Counted from the first letter of the stretch, positions 16,415 to 25,547 are shown. The stretch: 64,000 bases of DNA from Rhizobium tumorigenes (GCF_003240565.2 NZ_CP117256.1:62001-126000), one strand, 5' to 3'. Notes: generated from the letters alone by a model not told the origin. A program made the numbers and translations.

Positions 16415-16503
16415 CCTCCCTCGTTGATGGGATCGTCTGCCGCCACCAGGTGATGCAGGCGTTGGCGATCGGCGAGGGTGATCTGCGTGTAGCACCGAGA
16501 CAT
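16411..16503 (-). pseudogene. N-terminal fragment of an IS30-type transposase
   Basis: The 30-codon frame on the minus strand reads MSRCYTQITLADRQRLHHL and then runs into a stop codon. This resembles the N-terminus of IS30-family transposases (R.Y..LTL.DR.RI). Everything after it is missing. It abuts the end of the permease gene, whose last codons overlap it on the other strand, so insertion and later deletion here may have altered the permease tail. The remaining bases to 16745 show no gene. Confidence 0.45.
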
Positions 16504-16747
16504 ACCAAAATCTCCAAAGTAAAACCCTTAAAATCATTGGGATGTCGCACTTGGAAATGGAATGTACCATCCGAGACCCGAAACATACATAACAGGCGGG
16601 TCACTTCTCAGCGGAAATCAACATCCAAGGTCACAAATGCTCTCCCGCGTTCGAAATGCGATCAAAAGGCCTGCACGCGCATATTAAATCGACGTCACCG
16701 GCCGCCGAAGACGGGCGACGTAACAGGGGCAAGTCTGGCCACAGTGT

Positions 16748-17320
16748 GTGGTATCAATCGACAAGCGAAGCATGGGAGAATGCCGGTTGCTACGCGAGAC
16801 ATCGAGTCGTCTTTTCGAAGTTCGTCGTCTTGGGAGACAGGACACGGCGGTCTTTCGCGATATCCGAAGAGAAGCCATCGCGGACAATCAAGACGCCTTG
16901 GGCATGAGTGTTGGCGAGGAGCTCGCGCACGATGAGGCGTGGTATCTAGAAAAGTTGGACGTTGACCATGTTTTTGGCGGGATCGACCAGACGCGCGCTC
17001 TGATGGGCGTTGTTGCTCTGACTAAAAGGCGGATAGAATACCGAAGTGGCGTTGCTGCGTTGTCAGGCATGTATGTCAGGCCGACTGCCCGGGGGACTGG
17101 CCTATCGCGGCATTTGCTCGATGCTGCGGTCTCCGAAGCCTGTCGGGACGGCCGGTCAGTTGTGCTCGCTGTCACAATCACGAACGAGGCGGCGATCAGG
17201 CTCTACTTGTCGGCGGGTTTTCGCGAATGGAAAAGTTGCGAACTGCAGTTGTACTTAGACACATTTTCTCCGCCACAGATGCTGATGATGCTTGACGGAG
17301 CCGAGTTCAGAGCTCTTTGA
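16748..17320 (+). CDS. GNAT-family N-acetyltransferase
   Basis: The protein (190 residues from GTG at 16748; an ATG at 16772 is an equally good start) has the GNAT fold. The acetyl-CoA binding motif A is MYVRPTARGTGLSRHLLDAAV, followed by LAVTITNEAAIRLYLSAGF, the usual motif B. The substrate is unknown. It ends 13 bp before the 3' end of the uvrA2 gene on the other strand, with no other partner. Confidence 0.82.
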   Translation: MVSIDKRSMGECRLLRETSSRLFEVRRLGRQDTAVFRDIRREAIADNQDALGMSVGEELAHDEAWYLEKLDVDHVFGGIDQTRALMGVVALTKRRIEYRSGVAALSGMYVRPTARGTGLSRHLLDAAVSEACRDGRSVVLAVTITNEAAIRLYLSAGFREWKSCELQLYLDTFSPPQMLMMLDGAEFRAL

Positions 17321-17333
17321 CGTCCCTAAGGCA

Positions 17334-19907
17334 TTATAGGGTGACGCCTTCATCAAGTTGGAAAAGACGCTTTAGGTACGGAGCTGTCCGGCTTCCCTTC
17401 GAACTGGCTACTTGTTGGGGCGTGCCTTTGGCGACTATCCTTCCACCCTCGTCACCCGCACCGGGTCCGATATCAATCACCCAGTCGCTGGCTGCTGCCA
17501 CTGTCATATCGTGATCCACGACAACGACAGTATTGCCTGCCTCGACCAGTGCATTGAGCTGGACGACAAGCCGCTCGACATCGGACGGATGCAACCCGGT
17601 TGTCGGCTCGTCCAGCACGTAGAGAACGCCACCCTTCTGGGCTCGCTGAAGTTCGGTCGCAAGTTTGATCCGCTGCGCTTCGCCTCCAGAGAACTCGGTC
17701 GCAGGCTGACCCAGACGCAGGTAGCTCAGTCCAACCTCGCGCAGCACTTTCAGGGACGCCCTGACGCTCGGGGCGTCGTCGAAGAATTCCCAAGCGTCTG
17801 AGACAGTAAGCCCCAGGATTTGCGAGATGTTTTTCCCCCTGTATTCGATCTCGAGCGTGTGCGCATTGTAGCGGGTGCCATGGCAAGTCGGGCAGGGTGC
17901 ATAGACGCTTGGAAGGAAAAGTAGCTCGACCATGACGAAGCCTTCACCCTCGCATCGCGGGCAGCGGCCCTTGGCGACATTGAAGGAGAACCGCCCGGCG
18001 TCATAGCGGCGCTTCCTTGCTTCCGGCGTGGCGGCGAAGAGGGAACGGACATGGTCGAACAGCCCGGTATAAGTCGCGAGGTTCGATCTTGGCGTCCGGC
18101 CGATCGGCTTCTGGTCGACCTGGATGAGGCGTCGGATCCTGTCCAGCCCGCCCTCGATCCTTCCCTGCGTCGGCATGCCTGGCTCCACCTCCAGCGCTGC
18201 CTCGTCCTCCGCGTCGCTTTCCTGACGAACCGGAGCGCCGAGCGCCTCGCCGACGAGTTCGACAAGCGCTTGGCTGACCAGACTTGACTTGCCCGACCCC
18301 GAAATGCCTGTCACTGTCGTCATGACCCCAAGCGGAAACGCGCAGTCGACGTCGCGAAGATTGTTTCGGGTGACACCGGAAAGGCGAAGCCAGCCGTCCG
18401 GTTCTCTCCGCTTTGACGATGGCTCGCTGGCTTTCGCGAACAAATGCTTTGCGGTTTCCGATCGTTCGACATTCCGCATGCCCTCCAGGGGGCCGCTGTA
18501 GAGGATCTCGCCCCCCAGTTCGCCGGCGGCCGGTCCCACGTCGACGATCCAGTCCGCGTGCCGGACGACGTCGAGTTCGTGCTCCACGACGAACAGCGAG
18601 TTTCCAACCGCTTTCAGTCCGTCAAGCGCCCGCAGTAGAGCTTCGGTGTCGGCGGGGTGTAATCCCGCCGACGGCTCGTCCATGACATAGACGACGCCGA
18701 ACAGGTTCGAGACGACCTGGGTGGCCAGGCGAAGTCGCTGGAGTTCGCCGGGAGAAAGAGTGGGCGTGCTCCGCTCGAGGGTAAGGTAGCCGAGACCGAG
18801 ATCGAGAACGACCGCCAGCCGCCTGCAAAGGTCACCTGCGATACGCTGCACCACCATTGCCTTCTCAGGGTGCTTCCGTCGCATGGCTACGAGCTTCTCG
18901 GCACCAGGGTCTGCATAGGGCGCGAAGATTTCCGAGAAACGGGCCATCGCCAGCCTGCTCATCTCGGCATAGTCGAGACCTTCGAATGTGACCGAGAGAG
19001 ATTCCTTTCGCAGCCGCTTTCCTTCGCACAGCGGGCAGGCACTGCTGAGCATGTAGCGGTAAGCCCGCTTCTTCATCATAGCGCTTTGCGTTGTCGCGAA
19101 GCTATGGGTGACGTGGCGGCGCGCGCTTGAGAATGTGCCCATATAAGAGGGCTCGTCCTTCCTCGCGACAGCACGCTTTACCTGCTCATGGCTGAGGCCC
19201 GGATAGACCGGGACGATGGGCTGTTCTTCCGTGAACAGGATCCAATCGCGGGTTTGCTCCGGAAGCTGCCGCCATGGCTTGTCGACGTCGATGCCAAGGG
19301 TGATCAGGATGTCCCTGAGGTTCTGGCCGCCCCATGCCAGTGGCCATGCCGCCACGGCGCGCTCGCGGATTGACAACGACTGATCCGGCACCATCGACGC
19401 TTCGGTCACCTCATGGACACGACCGAGGCCATGGCATTGCGGGCAGGCACCTTCCTGCGTGTTCGATGAGAAGGACTCCGCCTCGAGATGAGGCTGGCCA
19501 GGAGGGTACGTGCCAGTTCGGGAATACAGCATCCGGAGGAGATTCGAGATGGTGGTCACGCTGCCGACCGACGAGCGTGCTGTCGGAGACCCGCGCTGCT
19601 GCTGAAGGGCGACGGCAGGCGGGAGACCCTCGATCTGATCGACGTCCGGAACGCTCATTTGTGTGAAGAGTCGACGGGCATAGGGAGAGACGGATTCCAA
19701 ATATCGGCGTTGAGCCTCGGCATAGAGCGTGCTGAAAGCGAGGGAGGATTTCCCAGATCCGGAGACGCCCGTGAAGACGACAAGGGCGTCCCTTGGCATG
19801 TTCACATCGACGTTCTTCAGATTGTGCTCGCGGGCTCCACGGACTCTGACGAACCCTTCGAGCCTTTCGGCCGGAGGGACTGTACCGTCGCTGTGTCTTT
19901 TCGCCAT
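17334..19907 (-). CDS. UvrA2-type excinuclease ATPase
   Basis: This 857-residue protein is a twin ABC ATPase of the UvrA family. Both Walker A motifs (GVSGSGKSS and GISGSGKSS) and both signatures (LSPGELQRLRLA and FSGGEAQRIKLA) are visible. Zinc-module cysteine pairs appear as CPQC, CPLC, CPRC and CPTC. UvrA proteins are usually 940-970 residues; this one is shorter and lacks the UvrB-binding insertion, as in the UvrA2/DrrC class found with antibiotic resistance and stress genes. It probably binds damaged or drug-adducted DNA without UvrB. No SOS box was seen upstream, and there is no uvrB or uvrC nearby. Confidence 0.88.
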   Translation of the reverse strand: MAKRHSDGTVPPAERLEGFVRVRGAREHNLKNVDVNMPRDALVVFTGVSGSGKSSLAFSTLYAEAQRRYLESVSPYARRLFTQMSVPDVDQIEGLPPAVALQQQRGSPTARSSVGSVTTISNLLRMLYSRTGTYPPGQPHLEAESFSSNTQEGACPQCHGLGRVHEVTEASMVPDQSLSIRERAVAAWPLAWGGQNLRDILITLGIDVDKPWRQLPEQTRDWILFTEEQPIVPVYPGLSHEQVKRAVARKDEPSYMGTFSSARRHVTHSFATTQSAMMKKRAYRYMLSSACPLCEGKRLRKESLSVTFEGLDYAEMSRLAMARFSEIFAPYADPGAEKLVAMRRKHPEKAMVVQRIAGDLCRRLAVVLDLGLGYLTLERSTPTLSPGELQRLRLATQVVSNLFGVVYVMDEPSAGLHPADTEALLRALDGLKAVGNSLFVVEHELDVVRHADWIVDVGPAAGELGGEILYSGPLEGMRNVERSETAKHLFAKASEPSSKRREPDGWLRLSGVTRNNLRDVDCAFPLGVMTTVTGISGSGKSSLVSQALVELVGEALGAPVRQESDAEDEAALEVEPGMPTQGRIEGGLDRIRRLIQVDQKPIGRTPRSNLATYTGLFDHVRSLFAATPEARKRRYDAGRFSFNVAKGRCPRCEGEGFVMVELLFLPSVYAPCPTCHGTRYNAHTLEIEYRGKNISQILGLTVSDAWEFFDDAPSVRASLKVLREVGLSYLRLGQPATEFSGGEAQRIKLATELQRAQKGGVLYVLDEPTTGLHPSDVERLVVQLNALVEAGNTVVVVDHDMTVAAASDWVIDIGPGAGDEGGRIVAKGTPQQVASSKGSRTAPYLKRLFQLDEGVTL

Positions 19908-20163
19908 CTGGGATCTCGAGCGTGACTGTTAAGCGAGGAGATAGCACACTCGTTCCGCCGATCAACGGCGAGCACAGCGCCGGCGGATATTCACGCGCTC
20001 CGTCTCCACTGCCATCTGTCTACCATAATCGATCCGCCTGAGGGTCGAAGGAAGCAACCGGTCGATGCCCTATTCGGAATAAATCCCAACGAGACCTCGT
20101 TGACGCTCCGGACAAAGCCTATCTGTGTAAGGCGCTATCTTTTGTATCATACGACGGGCACCC

Positions 20164-21093
20164 ATGATTACCGAACCAGGCCGCCTCACTCTTGGAATCG
20201 TGCTCCCGTCACAGCCGAGGCAGGCGGCCGACTTCGACTTCGAAACCCAGATAGCGATTGCCCGCAGGGCTGACGAGCTCGGCTTCTCGGCGATCTGGGT
20301 TCGCGACGTCCCCCTTAACGGCGACAGCTATCCGGATCCGACCGGACACTCGGATCCGTGGGTTCTCCTGGGTGCCCTTGCTCTGGCGACGACGCGTATC
20401 AATCTCGTCAGCGGGTCGATCGTCCTCCCGCTGCGGCATCCTCTCCACGTTGCTAAAGCTGCCCTCTCTGTTAACGCGCTGTCGAAAGGGCGCTTCGTGC
20501 TCGGACTTGGATCCGGCGACAGACCATCGGAGTTTTCCGTCTTCGGCGAGGACTTCGAGAACCGCAAGGAGCTTTATCGGCACAACTGGACACGGCTAGC
20601 CGCCGCTCTCGGACAAGATGGTGCAGTTCTTGACGAGCAGAGCGTTGTCAGACCGGAATTTCAGATACGGCCGCGCACAGGATCCGCACCGGTTTCCATG
20701 CTTGCCGTCGGCTCGGCCTCGCAGTCGCTGGAGTGGATTGCCCGCAATGCCGTCGGCTGGGCGACCTACTACCGCCCGTTGTCAGCCCAGGCCGACCGCA
20801 TCGGGCTTTGGAAGATGGCTGTCGGGAAGGTGACGACCGAACACCGTAGCTTCAGCCAGTCCATGTTACTGGATCTTTCCGAAGACACAGATGCGCCGCC
20901 CGAACCCCTCGGTCTTGGCATGCGGGTCGGAAGGAATGCGCTGGTCCGCTATCTTCAGGACATCCATGAGCTGGGCGCGAACCATGTGATGTTCAATCTT
21001 GCTTCGAGGAGCAGGCCGGTCGAACACATCTTGCAGGAAATCTCCGAGGACGTCATGGCTGAAGTCGGTCAGATGACGGAGGCGGGATTCTGA
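20164..21093 (+). CDS. Luciferase-like flavin-dependent monooxygenase (LLM class)
   Basis: The 309-residue protein has the TIM-barrel fold of bacterial luciferase-like monooxygenases: FSAIWVRDVPLN near residue 43, LATTRINLVSGSIVLPLRHPLHVAKA, and RFVLGLGSGDRPSEFSVFGEDFENR. These use reduced flavin (FMNH2 or F420) and oxygen on alkanes, sulfonates or other small molecules. The start is the ATG at 20164. It is a single gene; no flavin reductase lies beside it, so it must use a reductase from elsewhere. The substrate is not known. Confidence 0.82.
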   Translation: MITEPGRLTLGIVLPSQPRQAADFDFETQIAIARRADELGFSAIWVRDVPLNGDSYPDPTGHSDPWVLLGALALATTRINLVSGSIVLPLRHPLHVAKAALSVNALSKGRFVLGLGSGDRPSEFSVFGEDFENRKELYRHNWTRLAAALGQDGAVLDEQSVVRPEFQIRPRTGSAPVSMLAVGSASQSLEWIARNAVGWATYYRPLSAQADRIGLWKMAVGKVTTEHRSFSQSMLLDLSEDTDAPPEPLGLGMRVGRNALVRYLQDIHELGANHVMFNLASRSRPVEHILQEISEDVMAEVGQMTEAGF

Positions 21094-21226
21094 TGGCGAT
21101 CCCGGCTTCTTTCGACCCGGTTTCAGGCGGTGGCAGGTCCGGGGCGACTTCCCGTCAATGCTCGGCGTTGGCGTCTCCACGCTCCTTATGCGGATGCTGC
21201 AACCGCCGGCGCTGGCTGGCGCGCGA

Positions 21227-21655
21227 TCAGCCCTGGCCGTTTTTTCGCATCGGCATTCGATCTATCAGGCCAAACATGGCCTCATCCGTCACGACCTCAG
21301 AACTGCGAAGCTTGACGCCGCCGTCTTTGCCGATGAGCACGGCCTGGAAGGCATTGCCCTCGATGCCGGCTTGCTGCCGAAGCTTCCGGGCATCCACGCC
21401 GGTCGCGTCGCCGTAGACCGGACGCACTTCGTCGCCGATCACCGTGATGACAACCATGTCCCTGCTTGCGAGGTCTTTTTGGTGGCTTTTCAGCATCTCG
21501 ACCTGTCTCGCGAGCTTCTGATTGCCAGATCTGCCGAACAGGACAACGACGCGGTTTTTCCATTCATATTTTGCGAGCTCGTCCATCGTGGCGGACGCCT
21601 GGGATGCCATGACTGAGGCAACAGCGATGGCAGATGCTATGATTACGGTTTTCAT
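21227..21655 (-). CDS. DUF4174-family periplasmic protein
   Basis: The 142-residue protein has a signal peptide (MKTVIIASAIAVASVMASQASA) and the DUF4174 domain: WKNRVVVLFGRSGNQKLARQVEML, VVITVIGDEV, then GNAFQAVLIGKDGGVKLRSSEVV. The fold is thioredoxin-like, and the loop GRSG is in the place of a redox site but carries no cysteine. Such proteins are common in rhizobia and of unknown function. The start has a GGGAG site in the upstream sequence. It stands alone on the minus strand. Confidence 0.78.
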   Translation of the reverse strand: MKTVIIASAIAVASVMASQASATMDELAKYEWKNRVVVLFGRSGNQKLARQVEMLKSHQKDLASRDMVVITVIGDEVRPVYGDATGVDARKLRQQAGIEGNAFQAVLIGKDGGVKLRSSEVVTDEAMFGLIDRMPMRKNGQG

Positions 21656-21832
21656 GTTCCGTCTCCCTTCTTCCAGCCAAACGCACCGGCATGAACAATG
21701 TTCGCTTCAACCCGGTAATCGATTAATCCGAACGGTCAATTGATCAGCGCCCCTTGGAATGGAGAGCCCCGACTCTACCATGTATGTCCGAGTGCCGGTC
21801 GGGACGATCAGACAAAGACACCGGAGGTAGCC

Positions 21833-22093
21833 TTGGATCGCGACGTAGGGCCAGAACTCAGGCCGCTGGACACGCTGAGTGCAGACGAGAGACAGCGGGT
21901 GCTGTCCCAGTTGCATCGCGTCATCGTGGGGCTGATCGACGAACTTGCCAGTATTGGCCGCATCGACTTGATCGGACCACTTCACGATCTGGCGAAACTG
22001 CTGCGGGCGATCTCGGCGGATATCGCCCACTCGGAAGCCTTTCGGGAGGTTGTCGCATCGGTGGCCCAGCTTGTAGGACGGTTAGAAACATAA
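21833..22093 (+). CDS. Small hypothetical protein (TTG start)
   Basis: The frame runs from 21740, but the best ribosome site (GGAGGT, five bases before) marks the TTG at 21833, giving 86 residues. The protein is rich in leucine and charged residues (LSADERQRVLSQLHRVIVGLIDELASIGRIDLIGPLHDLAKLLRAI) and looks fully helical. No domain was recognised. It could be a small partner of an unknown regulator. I am moderately sure it is translated. Confidence 0.45.
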   Translation: MDRDVGPELRPLDTLSADERQRVLSQLHRVIVGLIDELASIGRIDLIGPLHDLAKLLRAISADIAHSEAFREVVASVAQLVGRLET

Positions 22094-22161
22094 CCGGGCA
22101 GAGGCCTACAGCCCGAACATTCCACTGAAAGAGCGAACAGGGCAGACCATTTCCGCGACGG

Positions 22162-23052
22162 CTAATCTTGCGCAGCAAAGGGCACCCGCCGCCGCTCCCA
22201 GAGGATTAAGACAACACTGGAAGCAACGATCAGCGCCGCTCCGGCGAAGACGTTTATGGCCGGCAACTCGGACCAGATGAGGTACCCGTACCCGAATGCC
22301 CAAATGAGGCCGGTGTACTCGATAGGGGCCAGCGCGGAGGCCGGCGCATATCGGAAACCCTCGTAGAGGATGAATTGGCCGATCGTCGCGATGGCTCCCA
22401 AACCCAGCATCAGCACCCAGCCCATCAGATCAGGCGTCTTCCAGATCCAGGGAAACGAGACGGCGCATGCCACCCCGAACAGGAGGCTGGTCGCGTACAT
22501 CTGGGTGAGTGTCGACTCGCTTCGGCTCACGAGACGAACGAGTATTGTGCTCCAGGCCCAGAAGAACCCTGCGACAAGACACATGGCCGTGGGAATGAGA
22601 TCCGGCGTGTGGCTCGGATTCGCGGCCACCGCGACGCCGACGAAACCGACGATGCAAGCGATCCATCGTCCCCCGTCGACTCTCTCCTTGAGTATCCAGA
22701 TCGATAGAAACACGACGATGATCGGCGCGGAGAAGTAGAGCGTGGTGAGCTGGGCAAGCTCGAGGTGGCGCGCGGCGTTGTAGAAAAGTAGCCATGCGAA
22801 GAACATGAGGGCGGCGCGCAGAACGACCGACGAACGATGCGGACTTTTGAAGATCGACGGATGCTTGCGGTATCTAGCCAGAAATCCGCTGACGACCACG
22901 ATGACGAAGCTGCGCATGAAGAGGATTTCGGGCACCTCGTAGTCGGCGACCAGCCATTTGACGATCGCGTCCTGCATCGCGAAGCAGGCGTAGCCGACAC
23001 AGGCAAGTGCTATCCCTGCAAGCGGCCTGGTATCTCGATTTCCGGAATTCAT
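22162..23052 (-). CDS. EamA/DMT-family transporter
   Basis: The protein of 296 residues (ATG at 23052; the frame opens further upstream) has about ten membrane helices in two EamA halves, the first around DAIVKWLVADYEVPEILFMRSFVIVV and the second around VLMLGLGAIATIGQFILYEGFRYAPAS. It is of the general exporter type. The start I chose has GAGATAAG upstream and removes an extra N-terminus that carries no typical features. It is a single gene, and the substrate is unknown. Confidence 0.82.
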   Translation of the reverse strand: MNSGNRDTRPLAGIALACVGYACFAMQDAIVKWLVADYEVPEILFMRSFVIVVVSGFLARYRKHPSIFKSPHRSSVVLRAALMFFAWLLFYNAARHLELAQLTTLYFSAPIIVVFLSIWILKERVDGGRWIACIVGFVGVAVAANPSHTPDLIPTAMCLVAGFFWAWSTILVRLVSRSESTLTQMYATSLLFGVACAVSFPWIWKTPDLMGWVLMLGLGAIATIGQFILYEGFRYAPASALAPIEYTGLIWAFGYGYLIWSELPAINVFAGAALIVASSVVLILWERRRVPFAAQD

Positions 23053-23165
23053 CTTATCTCGCACTGATACTCGGAGGGCGGCAAGCCGCCGGCCGAGGAA
23101 GCAACGAGGCATGGCCTATCGGATTCATTCCGGATGTTCAACTCGACGGAGCTGATCGCAGGGCT

Positions 23166-23525
23166 TCAGAGCAACTGGAGGACGGCCGGGGGCCGTGAAC
23201 TGCTCGCAGCCCCACCAAGCGCACGTTCACGATCTCGTCGTGCCTTCCAGCGGCTCGTCTGTCCTCCGAGCCAGCGCAAGACATCCGCTTCCAGCACCCA
23301 GACCGTCTCGTCGAGGATCGCATCGATCTTCGTGAGATTTTCATCTGCGATCCGGGTGAGAATGTCGGTATATAGCGTGGCTGACCAGATTGGAGTCTTT
23401 CTATCCTGGGTGAGCGTAGCTAACGCTTCGGGCGTCACTTTGACCTTCCAGACAAACTCCTCGTTGGTCGCCAGGAAGTGGGCGTTCTCGCCGATGATGA
23501 CCGGATCAAATACTTGGGTGAGCAT
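23166..23525 (-). CDS. Hypothetical protein following the ku remnant
   Basis: This 119-residue ORF starts 17 bp after the stop of the broken ku gene with a GAGGAGGACG ribosome site. It has a well-mixed amino acid composition (ATNEEFVWKVKVTPEALATLTQ ... ILTRIADENLTKIDAILDE), so it is probably a real gene, but no domain was recognised. Its C-terminal 35 residues, rich in R, S and A, look less natural. It may have been co-transcribed with ku. Confidence 0.5.
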   Translation of the reverse strand: MLTQVFDPVIIGENAHFLATNEEFVWKVKVTPEALATLTQDRKTPIWSATLYTDILTRIADENLTKIDAILDETVWVLEADVLRWLGGQTSRWKARRDRERALGGAASSSRPPAVLQLL

Positions 23526-23542
23526 TTCGTCCTCCTCGCCGT

Positions 23543-24124
23543 TCAGACGTGCTTGTCGGCGTTGGCCTTGATGCTGTTCCGCAGCGCGTCCATGATTCTG
23601 ATGACGTTTCCGGACGAAGGGGTTTGCGTGGCCGCCTTGAGCTTGCTGACTGGCTTCTTGAGGCTCTTCTTCTTTACCGCGATCAGATCGAGAAGCTTGT
23701 CCTAGAAGGGTTCTACGGCCATCTTGCCGTCCCAGTGCTTGGTCTCCTGCTTGATGAGCTGCTGGACCAGCGGCATCATGTCGGGATCGGCGGTCTCGGC
23801 GCCAATTCCCCCGAAGTAAGCGTCCTCATCGCGGATCTCGTCGCCATAACGAAGCGTCCAAAGTACGATGCCCTTGCCGCGGGGCTCCAGCATCACCGCG
23901 CGCTCGCGGCGGGACAAGACAAGTTTAAATATGTCGACCATCTTCTGCGCCGCCATCGCGTCGCGGATCACCGAGAAAGCTTCCTGACCCACGGCGTCCA
24001 GCTCGTCGTCTTCAAGCATGACGAATTCGTTCTCCCCGCGCTCCTATCTTTTCACCTCGTCGCCGCCGGCGACCTCTTTACCGGTCATGGCATCGACGTA
24101 GTGGCTGACGACGCGGTTCTGAAG
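23543..24124 (-). pseudogene. Broken Ku (NHEJ) gene
   Basis: In one continuous frame the minus strand reads NRVVSHYVDAMTGKEV..., then KR, then a stop, then ERGENEFVMLEDDELDAV, then QEAFSVIRDAM..., FKLVLSRRERAVMLEP, TLRYGDEIRDEDAYF, EPF, a stop, then DKLLDLIAVKKK...GNVIRIMDALRNSI. These are Ku segments: the VDAETGE...VMLEDEDL block, the SKRER block and the lysine-rich C-terminus. Two in-frame amber codons interrupt it (24044-24046 and 23702-23704). The N-terminal part and a piece of about 50 residues after LDAV are missing. It once would have joined broken DNA ends with LigD. No ligD is seen. Confidence 0.78.
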
Positions 24125-24192
24125 CACGACGCCAAGGCAGACGAGGGCGACAAGGGCGATCACAACCGCTGACCGGGAAGAGTGCGGACTGA

Positions 24193-24519
24193 TCAGCATC
24201 GCAGCGTGGCCGCCCAGTCTGCATACGGCGTGTTTCTGGCGAGCTTCTGATTATAATCGGGAGCACCGTCAGCCCACCACACAGCGCCGCGCTCGCCGAG
24301 CGCGGTCTTGGCCTCGCCCACCCGCCGCCGGGCGATAGCTTTGGCGTCCGGGTCGTCAATAGCATCTCGAACGGCTCGACGCGCCGACATCAGTTCCGAA
24401 ACGAGTGTCTTTCGGCGATCCTCGTCAAGGGCAGGGTTGCTGCGCCTCCACAGCCGTCCGCGCACCACGAAGTATCGGCCGTCGGGTGTGTCTGGATATG
24501 GGCGCTTTCCGTCCGCCAT
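24193..24519 (-). CDS. Conserved rhizobial hypothetical protein
   Basis: The 108-residue protein starts at the ATG at 24519 (MADGKRPYPDTPDGRYFVVRGRLWRRSNPALDEDRR...), four bases after the stop of the SRAP gene, so the two are probably in one operon. The YFVVRGRLWR segment and the charged helix DRRKTLVSELMSARRAVRDAI are typical of a small family that I know from rhizobia but for which no function is described. Linkage to a DNA-lesion protein hints at a role in DNA maintenance. Confidence 0.6.
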   Translation of the reverse strand: MADGKRPYPDTPDGRYFVVRGRLWRRSNPALDEDRRKTLVSELMSARRAVRDAIDDPDAKAIARRRVGEAKTALGERGAVWWADGAPDYNQKLARNTPYADWAATLRC

Positions 24520-24523
24520 CGTC

Positions 24524-25228
24524 TCAGCCAAACAGGTCCGCGGTCTTGCCCGGGATTCCGCCAAGGCCGCCAACCGCTGTATATCTCGGCAACACCATCA
24601 TGCGGTCCTCGGGCAGCGGACGCTGAAGCTTTTTGGCCTCCAACCATGGGGCGGACAACCAGGTCTCGCATTCCTCTTTGGTCGTCAGCATGACGGGCAT
24701 GGCTTTTGGATGTACCGGCTCGACTAGCTTGTTGGGCTTCGTCGTTAAGAACGCATAGATGTCGTGCTCGCCGTGACGGGGAGCCTTGATCGGTCCTCTG
24801 GCTCCCGTCCACCGCGTGTGGATTCCGGCAAGCGCGAAGACGGGTTGGTCCTCGTCAACGACGAACCAGCGGAGCGGCTTTTTTCCAGTGACGGGATCGG
24901 CGATTTGTTCGTATTCCGAGAATGCCGTCGCCGGAACGAGGCAGCGATTCCCGATGCCCAGCCATTGCTGCCAATGCGGTATCCACGTCTTGCGGACATT
25001 AGTCACGCCCTTGTCGGGCTTATCTTCGAGATGGATTTCCGGCGTCGGCATGCCCCATGTGCTCATGACCAGTTCACGCTCGCCGTTGCCGTCCAGGCGG
25101 ACGATCGGACCAGAGCGGTCGGGGTGGACGTTGAGCGACGGCTCAAGATTGCCCTCGCGGGAATGCGTGACGCTGATGAAGTCGCGGATGGCCTGCTGGT
25201 TGGTGGTAACGTTGTAAAGGTTGCACAT
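24524..25228 (-). CDS. SRAP/YedK (HMCES-like) DNA-protein crosslink protein
   Basis: The start is fixed by the family: the catalytic Cys2 must follow the first Met, and the ATG at 25228 gives M-C-N-L-Y-N. The 234-residue protein forms a covalent bond with abasic sites in single-stranded DNA through Cys2 and protects them. Other conserved residues can be seen: the N in NVRKTW, the E in VPATAFSEYE, and H in VHPKAMPVML. These are the residues of the thiazolidine active site and DNA pocket. It lies next to the broken ku gene and a small conserved protein gene, so this looks like a former DNA-repair group. Confidence 0.88.
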   Translation of the reverse strand: MCNLYNVTTNQQAIRDFISVTHSREGNLEPSLNVHPDRSGPIVRLDGNGERELVMSTWGMPTPEIHLEDKPDKGVTNVRKTWIPHWQQWLGIGNRCLVPATAFSEYEQIADPVTGKKPLRWFVVDEDQPVFALAGIHTRWTGARGPIKAPRHGEHDIYAFLTTKPNKLVEPVHPKAMPVMLTTKEECETWLSAPWLEAKKLQRPLPEDRMMVLPRYTAVGGLGGIPGKTADLFG

Positions 25229-25307
25229 CGCTCTGTTCCCTGTTTGCTTAGGAAATAGCCTGCGACAGTCATCGATCAAGCAGGTGAATGCACGGCATAC
25301 ATCGGCG

Positions 25308-25547
25308 CTATTCGGGTTCGTCCCGGGGTTCCTCGGCTAGATCGTGGAGCGCCTGAGTGTCATCGAGATCGAACTCGGCCGAAAGGATCACGGTCAGAAA
25401 AGCCGCCCGAGCGATTTCCTTCTTGGTCGCCGAAGGATGACGCAGTTTGACGGCTTCAATCAGAGCCCTGGGTCTCATCCCGCGTTTGGCGATCGTCTTT
25501 ATCGTTTCAGCGATCGCTTGGCTCTCCCGGAATTTCTTCTCCTGCAT
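25308..25547 (-). CDS. Small hypothetical protein
   Basis: The 79-residue ORF (MQEKKFRESQAIAETIKTIAKRGMRPRALIEAVKLRHPSA...) is basic at the N-terminus and acidic at the C-terminus and looks helical. It has a plausible ribosome site (GGAGG upstream) and lies 79 bp upstream of the SRAP gene on the same strand. No domain was recognised. It may be part of the SRAP operon. Confidence 0.5.
   Translation of the reverse strand: MQEKKFRESQAIAETIKTIAKRGMRPRALIEAVKLRHPSATKKEIARAAFLTVILSAEFDLDDTQALHDLAEEPRDEPE

Noticed and set aside
21093..21416. Plus-strand ORF after the LLM gene
   Set aside because: It is antisense to the DUF4174 gene and has no family or ribosome site.
25236..25250. Possible LexA (GTTC-N7-GTTC) box upstream of the SRAP gene
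   Set aside because: The second half-site is GCTT, two mismatches from GTTC, so it is not convincing.
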